From a virus, in the IMG/VR virus record IMGVR_UViG_3300035034_001858, positions 1-42,948 of that record: 42,948 bases of DNA. One strand, written 5' to 3'. A program made the translations under genes and the position numbers. The notes under the pieces were generated by a model. The model saw only the letters and a program-made list of their open reading frames with translations, made no database searches and had not been told where the DNA came from. Below are positions 8,632 to 16,637 of this stretch, one piece after another; positions within the stretch are counted from its first letter, which is position 1, and each line of letters opens with the position of its first letter.

Positions 8632-9021
8632 ATGACATTCATCACCCAGAAGTGGATCAAGAGAGACGACCTCCGCGCAAACCCTGATTACATCTACATC
8701 TTCGGGGACAACGAGCAGCGCATAGGTTTTGGCGGACAAGCCAAGGAAATGCGGGGCGAGCGGAACGCATTCGGCATTCCTACGCTCGTCGCTCCGGGCG
8801 AGTTCTGGTCTGACGACTATTTCGAAGACAACAAGGCTGTCATCGATGAGAGCTTCGCCGATCTGTATGAATGCATCCTGACGAGGCAGCCCTCAATCAA
8901 GGGCATCATCTTCCCTGAAGACGGGATCGGAACCGGCCTCGCCAGACTGGAAGATCGGGCACCTCGCACCTACGCTCACCTGCAGGATCGTGTGAAGGCG
9001 CTCCGGGTGGCGATGGCATGA
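8632..9021 (+). CDS. Conserved-looking phage protein with GGQAKEMRGE motif
   Basis: A 129-aa protein whose ATG at 8632 has AAGGAG seven bases upstream; the frame is open further upstream but that part overlaps the previous gene. The centre carries IYIFGDNEQRIGFGGQAKEMRGE followed by NAFGIPT (about residues 22-55), a Gly-rich, charged signature that looks like a ligand-binding site and superficially recalls macrodomain loops. I recognise this type as a recurring phage hypothetical protein but cannot name a verified function. It overlaps by ATGA with the HAD phosphatase gene, which suggests coupled expression with the RNA-repair-like genes. Confidence 0.6.
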   Translation: MTFITQKWIKRDDLRANPDYIYIFGDNEQRIGFGGQAKEMRGERNAFGIPTLVAPGEFWSDDYFEDNKAVIDESFADLYECILTRQPSIKGIIFPEDGIGTGLARLEDRAPRTYAHLQDRVKALRVAMA

Positions 9022-9506
9022 TTGTCTTCGACCTGGACGGCACTCTTCGGGATGCATCACATCGCATCCATCTGATCTCGAACGGATCGCGCGATTGGGA
9101 TGCCTTCTACCGTGCCTGCAAGGACGATGCTCCAATCTGGCATCAGATCAACAATCTGAAGCACTTCGTCGAGATGGGCGAGAACGTCATGATTTGGTCG
9201 GGATGCTCAGACATTGCGCGTCTCACGACCATCGACCAGCTCAACGCATGGGGCATCGTGATCGGCAATGATCCGATCTCGCGAGCCTCCGAAGAGCCGG
9301 GCGACACGATTGTTGATTCCCTGTGGATGCGATCCCACGGCGACTACACGCCGGACGATAAACTGAAGCTCGAATGGTACGAGCATTACAGCGTGTACGG
9401 AACCCACGATCCGATCACCATGGCATTCGATGACCGCGACCGCATGGTCAGGATGTGGCGTAGCCAAGGCGTCAAGTGCGTCCAGGTCGCAGAAGGAGAT
9501 TTCTGA
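9018..9506 (+). CDS. HAD phosphatase resembling polynucleotide kinase 3'-phosphatase
   Basis: A 162-aa HAD-superfamily hydrolase. Motif I is FDLDGT (nucleophile Asp5, acid/base Asp7), motif II probably Ser61 (MIWSGCSD), motif III Lys near 115-117, and motif IV FDDRD (Asp138/139). The C-terminal run DDRDRMVRMWRSQGVKC is very like the phosphatase domain of T4 Pnkp (PseT), which removes 3'-phosphate or 2',3'-cyclic phosphate from nucleic acid ends. No P-loop kinase domain is attached. It lies upstream of an RtcB ligase in the same orientation, so RNA end healing is a reasonable inference; a nucleotide phosphatase is the alternative. Its start overlaps the upstream gene by ATGA. Confidence 0.8.
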   Translation: MIVFDLDGTLRDASHRIHLISNGSRDWDAFYRACKDDAPIWHQINNLKHFVEMGENVMIWSGCSDIARLTTIDQLNAWGIVIGNDPISRASEEPGDTIVDSLWMRSHGDYTPDDKLKLEWYEHYSVYGTHDPITMAFDDRDRMVRMWRSQGVKCVQVAEGDF

Positions 9507-9715
9507 TGCGCAAGCTCATAGCATTCCTATGCTCCGTCGCCGGGCATCTTGCGGCGATCATGATCGCAGCCGGATTGACGGCCTGCGTTTCCTCTCCGCG
9601 TGCTGCCGAGATCGACTACATGAATGCCCCAATCGAACTCTGTAAAGGAGTGAAGTTACAGCAGGGGACGGGCTTCTGCGCCAAGTTCTCTGCCAACCAA
9701 ATCCGCGAGGCCTGA
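9506..9715 (+). CDS. Small predicted lipoprotein
   Basis: A 69-aa protein with a lipoprotein signal peptide: MRK, a hydrophobic core (about residues 4-32) and the lipobox AGLTAC ending at about Cys33. The mature part is only about 36 residues and has two cysteines (LCKGV, FCAKF). The ATG overlaps the previous stop by one base and AAGGAG lies upstream. Function unknown; small phage lipoproteins can act in superinfection exclusion or lysis, but no evidence points to either. Confidence 0.6.
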   Translation: MRKLIAFLCSVAGHLAAIMIAAGLTACVSSPRAAEIDYMNAPIELCKGVKLQQGTGFCAKFSANQIREA

Positions 9716-9724
9716 TAGAACGAT

Positions 9725-10996
9725 ATGTTCACAGAACTATACCAATACTTCATGCAGGAGTTGCAGACGAACGACTTCATGTCGGCAGCCCTTCTTGCAG
9801 GGCCTGCATCCTTCGTCCTCTACGCCGCGCGCAGTCTTCCGATGAAGCTGTGGAACCAGATCAGGCGTGTCCTGACTCTGGAAGTGCGTTTCAATTCCGA
9901 CATGCCGGACTACTACCTGGTCCAGCGAATCGTCGCCTCGAAGATCGTCAGCAAGAACTTCAGCAGACGGTTTGTCTACCAGACATATGGTACGGCACAT
10001 GACGATGACGGTTCGGATAGACGGGTGCATGAAGGACTGACCACAGGCTACGGGATCACACTCGGATGGTTCGAGGGCACTCTCGTATTCGTGAATCGCT
10101 CAGAAAGTGACTCGGCACAGACCGCAGAGTTCAAGGAGACGCTGACTCTCACATTCTGGACACCGCGCCGGTCTCGTTTGAAATCCTTCGCTGAATTCAT
10201 CGCCAAACAATGCGACCGCAGCAAGGCCAGTGACAAGATCACCCTCCGTACCAATGTCGGCGACTATTGGAGGTCCGGTATCGAGATGCCGAAGCGCTCA
10301 ATCTCCACGGTCTTCACGGAAGGGGATATCGGAGAGAAAATCATCTCCTCCGTCCGCAAGTTCGAGGCAGACAAGGAGGACTACCGGCTGCGTGGCCTGC
10401 CGTACCATCTCGGTATCCTGTTGTCCGGCATTCCGGGAACAGGGAAATCCTCCCTGATCCATGCCATCGCTTCTGAACTCGGTCGTTCGATTATGTATCT
10501 GAACCTTGGCGGGATCGAAGACGATAAGGAATTGACGTCCCTGCTGTCTGATCGACGCAACTGGGAGAAATCCCTCCTTGTGATTGAGGATGCAGACGCC
10601 GCGTCAGTCGCCACATGGTCGCGTGAAGGGGAAGCAGGCGACAGTAGCAAGAAGATGACCTTGTCGGCGCTCCTGAACGTTCTGGACGGCCTCCTGACCC
10701 CTGACGGTCTCGTGGTCATCGCCACAACCAATTATCCGGATCGACTCGACCCGGCGCTTATCCGTCCAGGACGGTTTGATCTCCAGTTCGACGTGGGACC
10801 GCTCTCCTATGACACCTTCCAGAACATGGCAGACCTGTTCGGTCAGGAGCTGGATGATGACATCGAAGATATGTTCGTTCCAACGACCGGCGTGTTCTTG
10901 CGCAAATGCCTCATCGACAATGATCTCGACGCCTTGAGAGCACATCTCAAAGAGGAGCGAGAAGCTGGAATCTCGTTGGTTAAGGAGGTCGGATGA
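9725..10996 (+). CDS. BCS1-like AAA+ ATPase
   Basis: A 423-aa protein. A hydrophobic stretch near residues 18-36 may anchor it in the membrane. Residues about 40-220 form a beta-rich N-domain, and the AAA+ module follows: Walker A GIPGTGKSS (235-243, Lys241), Walker B LLVIEDAD (284-291, Glu288), sensor-like ATTNYPDRLDPALIRPGRFD with the arginine finger region, and a short lid. The layout (N-terminal membrane segment, BCS1-type N-domain, AAA core) is that of mitochondrial Bcs1 and its bacterial relatives, which use ATP to move or unfold folded substrates. Its phage role is unknown. It sits among RNA-processing enzymes and next to a small lipoprotein. Confidence 0.8.
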   Translation: MFTELYQYFMQELQTNDFMSAALLAGPASFVLYAARSLPMKLWNQIRRVLTLEVRFNSDMPDYYLVQRIVASKIVSKNFSRRFVYQTYGTAHDDDGSDRRVHEGLTTGYGITLGWFEGTLVFVNRSESDSAQTAEFKETLTLTFWTPRRSRLKSFAEFIAKQCDRSKASDKITLRTNVGDYWRSGIEMPKRSISTVFTEGDIGEKIISSVRKFEADKEDYRLRGLPYHLGILLSGIPGTGKSSLIHAIASELGRSIMYLNLGGIEDDKELTSLLSDRRNWEKSLLVIEDADAASVATWSREGEAGDSSKKMTLSALLNVLDGLLTPDGLVVIATTNYPDRLDPALIRPGRFDLQFDVGPLSYDTFQNMADLFGQELDDDIEDMFVPTTGVFLRKCLIDNDLDALRAHLKEEREAGISLVKEVG

Positions 10997-11311
10997 ATGT
11001 GTCGTCGAACCTCTCTGAAGCAGAAGATCAAGAAGAACGTGAAGGTCTGTCCGGACACTGGTTGCTGGAACTGGCAGGGCGGCACTTCTGGGGACGGAAG
11101 AGGCGGCGGGTACGGAAGAATGCGCGTGGACGGAGCAACTATGGCAGTCCACCGTGTCATGTACATCATCGAGAACGGCCCTGTGCCGAACCAGAAGCAG
11201 ATCGACCATGTGTGCTCCAACAGAGCGTGCTGCAATCCGGATCACCTGGAAATGGTGACCCACAAACAAAACCAGAAGCGCCGGGACAAGCGAAGGAGAC
11301 AGAAGACATGA
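10997..11311 (+). CDS. HNH endonuclease
   Basis: A 104-aa protein with a phage-type HNH domain: CWNWQGG near the start, AVHRVMYIIENGPVP, then the metal-binding core IDHVCSNRACCNPDHLEMV (about residues 69-87). The C-terminus is a basic tail, probably for DNA contact. Free-standing HNH enzymes of this type are usually homing endonucleases inserted between phage genes. The ATG at 10997 has AAGGAGG eight bases upstream and follows directly on the stop of the ATPase gene. An ATG at 10993 opens a different frame, which runs on into the next gene and would not encode the HNH. Confidence 0.85.
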   Translation: MCRRTSLKQKIKKNVKVCPDTGCWNWQGGTSGDGRGGGYGRMRVDGATMAVHRVMYIIENGPVPNQKQIDHVCSNRACCNPDHLEMVTHKQNQKRRDKRRRQKT

Positions 11312-11646
11312 ATATCGAACCAGGAAAGTCGTATGCTCTGCGCAATGGCGAAAAGGTTGTTGTTATCGATCTCAACGGCGGGATCACTTTCCCCGTCCGA
11401 GGGGTCGCTACAAACTCGAACGGAGACTTGGAATTTGAACAGTGGACCTCTGAGGGAAGGTACACACATAATGACAGGTCCGAATTCGACATCGTGGCGG
11501 AGTGGAGCGATATATCTCCAGTATACGTGCATTTCTTCAAAGAGGGTCCGGTAAAGATCACTTCGTATCCGGCGAATTCCGTGTCTGGCATGGAACCTGT
11601 GTCACGCATCAAAGTCGCCCCACAGATCGGGCGGTTCGACGACTGA
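11308..11646 (+). CDS. Hypothetical protein
   Basis: A 112-aa protein, MNIEPGKSYALRNGEKVV.... The ATG overlaps the HNH stop (ATGA) and has GAAGGAGA about eight bases upstream. The sequence is beta-rich and resembles a small barrel (KSYALRNGEKVVVIDLNGG ... YTHNDRSEFDIVAEW). No function recognised. The frame is open upstream through the HNH gene; that part is treated as non-coding overlap. Confidence 0.6.
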   Translation: MNIEPGKSYALRNGEKVVVIDLNGGITFPVRGVATNSNGDLEFEQWTSEGRYTHNDRSEFDIVAEWSDISPVYVHFFKEGPVKITSYPANSVSGMEPVSRIKVAPQIGRFDD

Positions 11647-11648
11647 TC

Positions 11649-11984
11649 ATGTGCCGCGTCGTCTCCGAACCTGAATTCCGGAAGGAACTCGACGAACTCC
11701 TCGATACGTTCGAGGGCGTCGAATTCGGTTCCGTGATGGGTCCGGGCCGATCTGGCGCGGTCGCGGCTGTCTATGCCTCGCACAAGCTGGGTATCCCCTT
11801 CGTTCCCTATGGAGGAAACCCTCCAAAGCACAGAGGCCCGCTTCTGATCATCGACACCGCTCAACAAAGCGGGAGAACACTTCGCAAGGCCGAGCGCAAA
11901 TACGCCGACGCCGATCCGGTCGCAAAGGCCGTCTTCAACGAGCCCCCACGGGTCAAGTTCTGGTACGAATCCCATGAGCAATAA
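11649..11984 (+). CDS. Phosphoribosyltransferase-like protein
   Basis: A 111-aa protein with a compact type I PRTase pattern: an early loop MGPGRSGAVAAVYASHKLGIPFVPYG (about residues 29-55), then the PRPP-loop-like LLIIDTAQQSGRTLRKAE (about 67-84), where hydrophobic strand, acidic residue and SGRT correspond to the usual DDxxxTGxT signature. The second acidic residue of the signature is replaced, so activity is uncertain. It is half the size of normal PRTases. It overlaps the start of the exoribonuclease-like gene. Possible roles are nucleotide salvage or nucleic-acid end modification; neither is shown. Confidence 0.6.
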   Translation: MCRVVSEPEFRKELDELLDTFEGVEFGSVMGPGRSGAVAAVYASHKLGIPFVPYGGNPPKHRGPLLIIDTAQQSGRTLRKAERKYADADPVAKAVFNEPPRVKFWYESHEQ

Positions 11985-12570
11985 GTCACTCTTCCAACAC
12001 TTCACCATGGACTGGGAGTCCGATGGACCGGTGCCGGGCCTGTACAATGCCATCTCCTTCTCCATTGTTAGTCTGGAGCACATAGAGTTGGGCCAAGTTC
12101 TGCCGAAATCCCCTCTCGCGGACGACGCCCCTTCTATGTCTCTGACATGGTTCTATTCAGGCATCCGTCCAGAGCTGGATTCGCCTGGAAGGCCAAAAGC
12201 CCGATACATCAGCGGCGTATCATACGAACGCCAACTGACCTTTCCGAACAAAGACTCTGTCTTCTTGAAGTTGGACGGGTGGTTGAAATTTCGACTCCAA
12301 GGAGCGCGTCCGATCTTCTGGTCGGACAACCCGGCATATGACTGGCCGTGGTTCAATTACCACATGACCAAGCTGTACGATGGGAAGCACCCATACGGAT
12401 GGTCCTGTCGCCGGATCGGGGACTACTGGGCAGGGCTTCAGAAGAACCCACGCGACACAGGCGGCTGGAGGAATTTCTCCAAGACGAAGCATGACCATAA
12501 TCCACTCCATGACGCTGTCGGCATGGCGGAGGGGCTTCACCATATTCTGACGAAAGGAACGAGACCATGA
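11974..12570 (+). CDS. 3'-5' exoribonuclease-like (Rv2179c/DnaQ fold)
   Basis: A 198-aa protein with DEDDh exonuclease motifs: Exo I TMDWESDGPVPG (Asp13 and Glu15), Exo II SDNPAYDWPWFNY (about residues 117-129) and Exo III HNPLHDAVGMAEG (about 175-187, His and Asp). Length and spacing fit the Rv2179c-like 3'-5' exoribonuclease family seen in many phages, which trims RNA 3' overhangs. DNA as substrate is the alternative. Its start overlaps the PRTase-like gene and its stop overlaps the next start (ATGA), so it is part of the operon that ends in RtcB. Confidence 0.75.
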   Translation: MSNKSLFQHFTMDWESDGPVPGLYNAISFSIVSLEHIELGQVLPKSPLADDAPSMSLTWFYSGIRPELDSPGRPKARYISGVSYERQLTFPNKDSVFLKLDGWLKFRLQGARPIFWSDNPAYDWPWFNYHMTKLYDGKHPYGWSCRRIGDYWAGLQKNPRDTGGWRNFSKTKHDHNPLHDAVGMAEGLHHILTKGTRP

Positions 12571-12944
12571 CCCAGCAAGCAACAAAACAGCGGTACGTCT
12601 ACCCGAAGGACATCAAGCCGGGCGGAATCCTGTCCTTCAGCGACGCCGATCTGATGCGTACAGCCATCGAGAGAGCGTCGGAATTGATACTCGATCATGG
12701 AGACGCGCCTGCCTTCGCGCTCTTCTGTGGAACGGTCGTGTGCGAGAATGATTACACGGTGGAGTTCGTCCAGACGTGTACACACGACTTTCCGAAAGCA
12801 GTTGAAGGCGAGTTTGACGTCAAGTTCGATCTCGGTGTGTTCGGCCTGTCCTGCACAATCATCAAGCTGGGCGGATGGGACCACTTCCTGGAAAAGCTGA
12901 AAGAGGCCGTAGACACGGGCAACCCTCTGATGCGGGCGATATAG
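12567..12944 (+). CDS. Hypothetical protein
   Basis: A 125-aa soluble protein translated from an ATGA overlap with the exonuclease gene. It has a helical N-terminal half (LMRTAIERASELILDHGD) and a beta-rich middle with CGTVVCEND. No known domain was recognised. Its position inside the RNA-processing operon is the only hint of a role. Confidence 0.6.
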   Translation: MTQQATKQRYVYPKDIKPGGILSFSDADLMRTAIERASELILDHGDAPAFALFCGTVVCENDYTVEFVQTCTHDFPKAVEGEFDVKFDLGVFGLSCTIIKLGGWDHFLEKLKEAVDTGNPLMRAI

Positions 12945-12953
12945 GAGGCTGGT

Positions 12954-13235
12954 ATGGAATTAGAGATACATTTCTACAAGGAACATCCAGATGATCCTTA
13001 TTATCTCCTGCCAACGACCGAGGACGATTCGGATGCGTCTGTTTACGAATTCGAGTACACCGCAGGAGGTAATTCCAGGAGCGCTTGGCGGACGAAGACA
13101 GCTGTTCACAAGAATGAACGCGGCCAGTGGAACGTAGCGCCTTCCGCACTTCGTTCGATGGCAGATTACATGTTCCGGCAGGGACGTGAACACCAGGCGA
13201 AGCTTTTCCAGCAGGCCGTCAACTACAAGGCATAA
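12954..13235 (+). CDS. Hypothetical protein
   Basis: A 93-aa protein, ATG at 12954 with TAGGAGG upstream. It is rich in acidic and aromatic residues in the first half and ends in a helix (MFRQGREHQAKLFQQAV). No domain recognised. It ends two bases before the rtcB start. Confidence 0.55.
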   Translation: MELEIHFYKEHPDDPYYLLPTTEDDSDASVYEFEYTAGGNSRSAWRTKTAVHKNERGQWNVAPSALRSMADYMFRQGREHQAKLFQQAVNYKA

Positions 13236-13237
13236 TC

Positions 13238-14476
13238 ATGACCCGATACAACTACATCCCGACCGAGCGCAAAGCCATCAAGGCCTTCACTGGCGACATG
13301 CCGATTGAGCCACAGGCGATGGAGCAGCTTCGCAACATCGCGTCGATGCCCTTCATTCACAAGCACGTCGCGGTCATGCCAGACGTCCACCTTGGCAAAG
13401 GCGCGACGGTCGGCTCCGTGATCGCCACCAAGGGCGTGATCGTCCCGGCAGCGGTCGGCGTCGATCTCGGTTGCGGCATGATGGCCGTACAGACGAATCT
13501 CAATGCTGACATCCTGCCTGACAATCTGTTCTCGATCCGATCTGACATCGAGGCTGCCGTCCCGCATGGACGCACGAACAATGGCAATGTGAAGACCGAC
13601 AAGGGAGCCTGGAATACATATCTCAGCATGCCCGCAGGGCACCGTGGACGTTCCATGGGACTTGCGGAGCGGTACTTCGGCATCATCGAGAAACACCCGA
13701 AGATCGAACATCAGGCGATCCACCAGCACATGGGCACGCTTGGCGGCGGCAATCACTTCGTCGAACTCTGTCTTGATGAAGACGACATGCTGTGGGTGAT
13801 GCTGCACTCAGGATCGCGTGGTCCGGGTAACAAGATCGGTTCCTACTTCATCGAGAAGGCGAAGGAGGAGATGCGCCGGTATCACGTGGACAAGTTCCTT
13901 CCGGATCAGGACCTCTCCTATCTCGTCGAGAAAACAGAAATCTTCGATGACTATGTCGAGGCCTTGTCATGGGCACAGGACTTCGCTGCGGAGAACCGGA
14001 GGGCGATGATGGATGCGACGCTGCAGGCGCTGCAGGATCACAATGACATTCCTCCATTCCGGATCACGGGCATGGCGGTGAACTGTCACCACAATTATGC
14101 GCAGAAAGAGAACCATTACGGCGAGAATATCTGGATCACCCGCAAGGGTGCCGTCCGGGCTCGCAAAGGTGATCTGGGGATCATTCCCGGTTCCATGGGC
14201 GCGAAGTCCTTCATCGTCGAAGGACTGGGAAATCAGGATTCATTCTGTTCGTGCTCGCACGGAGCAGGGCGGGTCATGAGCCGGACTGAAGCGAAACGAC
14301 GCATCAGCCTGGAAGAGCATGTCAAGGCCACAGAAGGTATCGAGTGCCGCAAGGATGCAGACGTCATCGACGAAAGCCCTGCGGCCTACAAGGATATCGA
14401 CGCGGTCATGGCGGCGCAGGATGAACTGGTCAAGATCAGATACACCCTGCGTCAGATCGTCAACATCAAAGGGTAG
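13238..14476 (+). CDS. rtcB: RtcB RNA ligase
   Basis: A 412-aa RtcB-family protein, essentially full length. It has VAVMPDVHLGKG (about residues 44-55), the metal site AVGVDLGCGM (Asp76, Cys79), GGGNHFVEL (about 170), LHSGSRGPG, and the guanylylation site CSHGAGRVMSRTEAKR with nucleophile His341. RtcB uses GTP and Mn2+ to join a 3'-phosphate or 2',3'-cyclic phosphate RNA end to a 5'-OH end. In phages it can repair tRNAs cut by host anticodon nucleases. No archease gene is next to it. The start follows two bases after the previous stop. The HAD phosphatase and exoribonuclease-like genes upstream make an RNA repair operon likely. Confidence 0.95.
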   Translation: MTRYNYIPTERKAIKAFTGDMPIEPQAMEQLRNIASMPFIHKHVAVMPDVHLGKGATVGSVIATKGVIVPAAVGVDLGCGMMAVQTNLNADILPDNLFSIRSDIEAAVPHGRTNNGNVKTDKGAWNTYLSMPAGHRGRSMGLAERYFGIIEKHPKIEHQAIHQHMGTLGGGNHFVELCLDEDDMLWVMLHSGSRGPGNKIGSYFIEKAKEEMRRYHVDKFLPDQDLSYLVEKTEIFDDYVEALSWAQDFAAENRRAMMDATLQALQDHNDIPPFRITGMAVNCHHNYAQKENHYGENIWITRKGAVRARKGDLGIIPGSMGAKSFIVEGLGNQDSFCSCSHGAGRVMSRTEAKRRISLEEHVKATEGIECRKDADVIDESPAAYKDIDAVMAAQDELVKIRYTLRQIVNIKG

Positions 14477-14500
14477 TCTACCTGAAAAGAGGAAATAACC

Positions 14501-15013
14501 ATGCCATCAGCACCTGAATACCTTCGTGAGATGTTCGGCAGCGACAAGGAAGCGTACGACCTGCTAACCTCGCGCGGATATCGTCAGACCCGTCAGTACG
14601 AATGGGTCAAGCCGACAATCGACCACAAGCCCCTCGAAAAGGAAATCGCTGCGATCTCGTATCTTATACTGGAGTGGGACGAAGGCGGTCTTATCGATCC
14701 GGAGGACGGCCCACAAAGTCCGACAGTTGTCCTGTCCGCCATCAAGTCGGAACTGGAATACCAAGGCGCGGTGTGGGGCAAAACAGGCTCCAGCGAGCGA
14801 CCAGGCGAAGGCGAGCGCACTCTCGACGAGTACATCCTGTACATCTATGGATACGCACACGATCTGATGATGCTCGGAGCGAAGACCTCCGATCCGGTCG
14901 AGAAGCTGAACTTCGTTCGCAAGGTGACGACCCTCGGCTTCCGGACCATGCTGGAGCACGGAGCACCGTTCCGGGATTCCTCGGTCGCGCCGACATCTGG
15001 CGAGGCTCAGTGA
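14501..15013 (+). CDS. Hypothetical helical protein
   Basis: A 170-aa mostly helical protein. The centre (AIKSELEYQGAVWGK, then EYILYIYGYAHDLMML, then KLNFVRKVTTLGFRTMLEHGAPFR, about residues 85-157) resembles small phage all-alpha proteins with an E-x-x-x-Q-x-x-x-W-G pattern. I suspect a relation to those but cannot confirm it. AGAGGA lies upstream of the ATG. It is the last plus-strand gene before the convergent leftward block, and a terminator (15058-15084) follows shortly after. Confidence 0.6.
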   Translation: MPSAPEYLREMFGSDKEAYDLLTSRGYRQTRQYEWVKPTIDHKPLEKEIAAISYLILEWDEGGLIDPEDGPQSPTVVLSAIKSELEYQGAVWGKTGSSERPGEGERTLDEYILYIYGYAHDLMMLGAKTSDPVEKLNFVRKVTTLGFRTMLEHGAPFRDSSVAPTSGEAQ

Positions 15014-15036
15014 GCTAGCTTACGCGCGGTAGCGTA

Positions 15037-15366
15037 TCAATCTTCAGGATCGACGAGAAGGCTGGCATCGTCCAGCCTTTTCTTGTACCGGCGATGCGAT
15101 CGAACGGAGGCGGTATGCTTCTCCCGGTCGTAGTAGATTTTGCTTCCACCACGCTCTTCCCGGCGCTTCTTGTTCTCTTCGAGCTTCTTCGGATCGAGGA
15201 TGAACTGGATCGTTCGCCTGGAAACGCCATACTGCCGTGCCAGAGCCCGCTGAGAGAGTTTGTCAGGGTTTGCCTTGATACGGGCACGTTCCTCCTCTGT
15301 GAGGCGTGAGGTACGCTTCAGGTCGGAAGGGATCGTCTTCCCGGAGGTCTCATGCTTGTAGGGCAT
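15037..15366 (-). CDS. Small helix-turn-helix DNA-binding protein
   Basis: A 109-aa basic protein. Residues about 37-56 (SQRALARQYGVSRRTIQFIL) form a clear helix-turn-helix of the homeodomain-like/resolvase type, followed by a very basic, Arg/Lys-rich tail (about 58-98). It is probably a transcription regulator. It is the last gene of the leftward block. Its ATG overlaps the stop of the upstream gene (TGATG), so it is expressed with that block; its target is unknown. Confidence 0.7.
   Translation of the reverse strand: MPYKHETSGKTIPSDLKRTSRLTEEERARIKANPDKLSQRALARQYGVSRRTIQFILDPKKLEENKKRREERGGSKIYYDREKHTASVRSHRRYKKRLDDASLLVDPED
15058..15084 (+). terminator. Rho-independent terminator of the plus-strand accessory operon
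   Basis: A perfect eight-base-pair stem AAGGCTGG (15058-15065) / CCAGCCTT (15072-15079), six-base loop, then TTCTT. It lies inside the 3' end of the convergent minus-strand gene 15037-15366. In minus orientation the run after the stem is poor in T, so it mainly serves the plus strand. Confidence 0.75.
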
Positions 15367-15911
15367 CAGTACACCAATAGCGCCAGAGCGTTCGAATGCA
15401 AGATAGTACGAAGGTCTTCATCCAGGATCGACCTGTTGAACGGTTGAACGATGTAGTGAGTTCCATTCTTCGTCTGATACCGGTGAAACGGAATGTCCTC
15501 TCTAATAAGGAATCCGTGGACGCGAATCACTTGCTCTATATCATCGCAGTCAAAAAGCCATGTCTTCAGGCTTTGGCTTGTCTCAGCCATCAGACACGAT
15601 GACCAGCGAGCATTTATCTTCCGATAGAAGGCTTCAGTATCCTGATCATAATCAGCCGAGAGCTGGCGTTCCTTGAAAAGGCGTATCGCTTTCTGCATGT
15701 CTCTCTGGCCAGCCGTCCCGTAAATACGTTCACCAGGCTGGAGCACTTCTTCAACCAGCTCCGATAACTTGCGGTTCCACTCTTCAACCCCGTGCGTCAC
15801 ACGTGTGATTGTCCGTTGATTGGTCACGCCGTCCTTGTACCTGCCTTTGAGGAGGAGGACCCGCGTCCCGGATGACATATCGAATCCGGAGTGGTTGATG
15901 ATCGTGGGCAT
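15366..15911 (-). CDS. Hypothetical protein
   Basis: A 181-aa protein of a type that recurs in phages but whose function I cannot name. Notable parts are LLLKGRYKDGVTNQRT (about 20-35), ERIYGTAGQRDMQKAIRLFKERQL, and a C-terminal half with WLFDCDDIEQV and YQTKNGTHYIVQPFN, where acidic residues followed by a K-N-G-x-H strand give a faint resemblance to archaeo-eukaryotic primase-like or nucleotidyltransferase folds. That comparison is speculative. It is translationally coupled to the HTH gene downstream. Confidence 0.6.
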   Translation of the reverse strand: MPTIINHSGFDMSSGTRVLLLKGRYKDGVTNQRTITRVTHGVEEWNRKLSELVEEVLQPGERIYGTAGQRDMQKAIRLFKERQLSADYDQDTEAFYRKINARWSSCLMAETSQSLKTWLFDCDDIEQVIRVHGFLIREDIPFHRYQTKNGTHYIVQPFNRSILDEDLRTILHSNALALLVY

Positions 15912-15916
15912 GTCTC

Positions 15917-16228
15917 TTATTCCTTCTCAGGGTATTCGTATTCCGGGTACGACAGGGAGCCTCCCAGATGACGCACCGCGATGTCTTCGAACGTCACGTA
16001 GATCGGAGACCCATCGTCAGATGTCCAATATTTCCAGATGCTACAGCAGTGGAGGCACCCTATCATTGCCTCTCTGAGGGTAGGACCGGAGTGCCCGTGA
16101 CTCCCAGCTCCTACAAAGTACCGGTCAAACCGTGTGCTGCCGTTGGTAGCGTTCTGTTCTCGGAAATCCCAGGCGATATATCCCGCGTCGGAAAGTTCCT
16201 TCAGAGCCGCCTTCTCGGTATCAGACAA
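15917..16228 (-). CDS. Hypothetical protein
   Basis: A 103-aa protein, MSDTEKAALKELSDAG.... It contains a GCLHCCSIWKYW stretch whose three cysteines could bind metal. The C-terminus is acidic and Pro/Tyr-rich. It overlaps the end of the upstream gene by eight bases. No family recognised. Confidence 0.55.
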   Translation of the reverse strand: MSDTEKAALKELSDAGYIAWDFREQNATNGSTRFDRYFVGAGSHGHSGPTLREAMIGCLHCCSIWKYWTSDDGSPIYVTFEDIAVRHLGGSLSYPEYEYPEKE

Positions 16229-16637
16229 TGTTCAATCCTTTTGATTCAATCTGGGAGATTTCGGCTCCGAGGCTGGTAGATGCATCTTTGGCTCTTTTCC
16301 AGATCAAGTCCAGGATAGCTGTAGCGTCGTCTCCTTCGCCATTCATACCCCGATCTGCGAGCATCATGATCTGGGCAAGGGCAGATTCAACGTCTTCCAT
16401 CAGCAAGCGACGGTCGCGGTAATTGCCAATAGCATCGACAGCAAGGTCTCCCATCTTTCGTTGGATGGTCATGGCCGTCTTCTCGTCGTAACCACAAGCC
16501 AGACCCTTTCCGGTCAGGTGCCCCCATCCACGGACATCAAATAGGTGTGTCGGGCCGTATTTCGGAAGCATCACGAAGATCATCCCACACTCGTGAGACC
16601 ATTTCGCGCCACGCAGGGATTCGAAAAACTCATCCAT
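16221..16637 (-). CDS. Hypothetical protein
   Basis: A 138-aa protein starting MDEFFESLRG. I chose the ATG at 16637 because GGAG lies eight bases upstream; a start further up (16664) would overlap the small membrane gene more. The C-terminal two-thirds is helical. No family recognised. Confidence 0.6.
   Translation of the reverse strand: MDEFFESLRGAKWSHECGMIFVMLPKYGPTHLFDVRGWGHLTGKGLACGYDEKTAMTIQRKMGDLAVDAIGNYRDRRLLMEDVESALAQIMMLADRGMNGEGDDATAILDLIWKRAKDASTSLGAEISQIESKGLNIV

Noticed and set aside
10993-11307. Fusion protein reading from 10993 into the 11308 gene
   Set aside because: The HNH domain is in another frame with a better-spaced ribosome site; the upstream part of this frame is low-complexity and Arg-rich.
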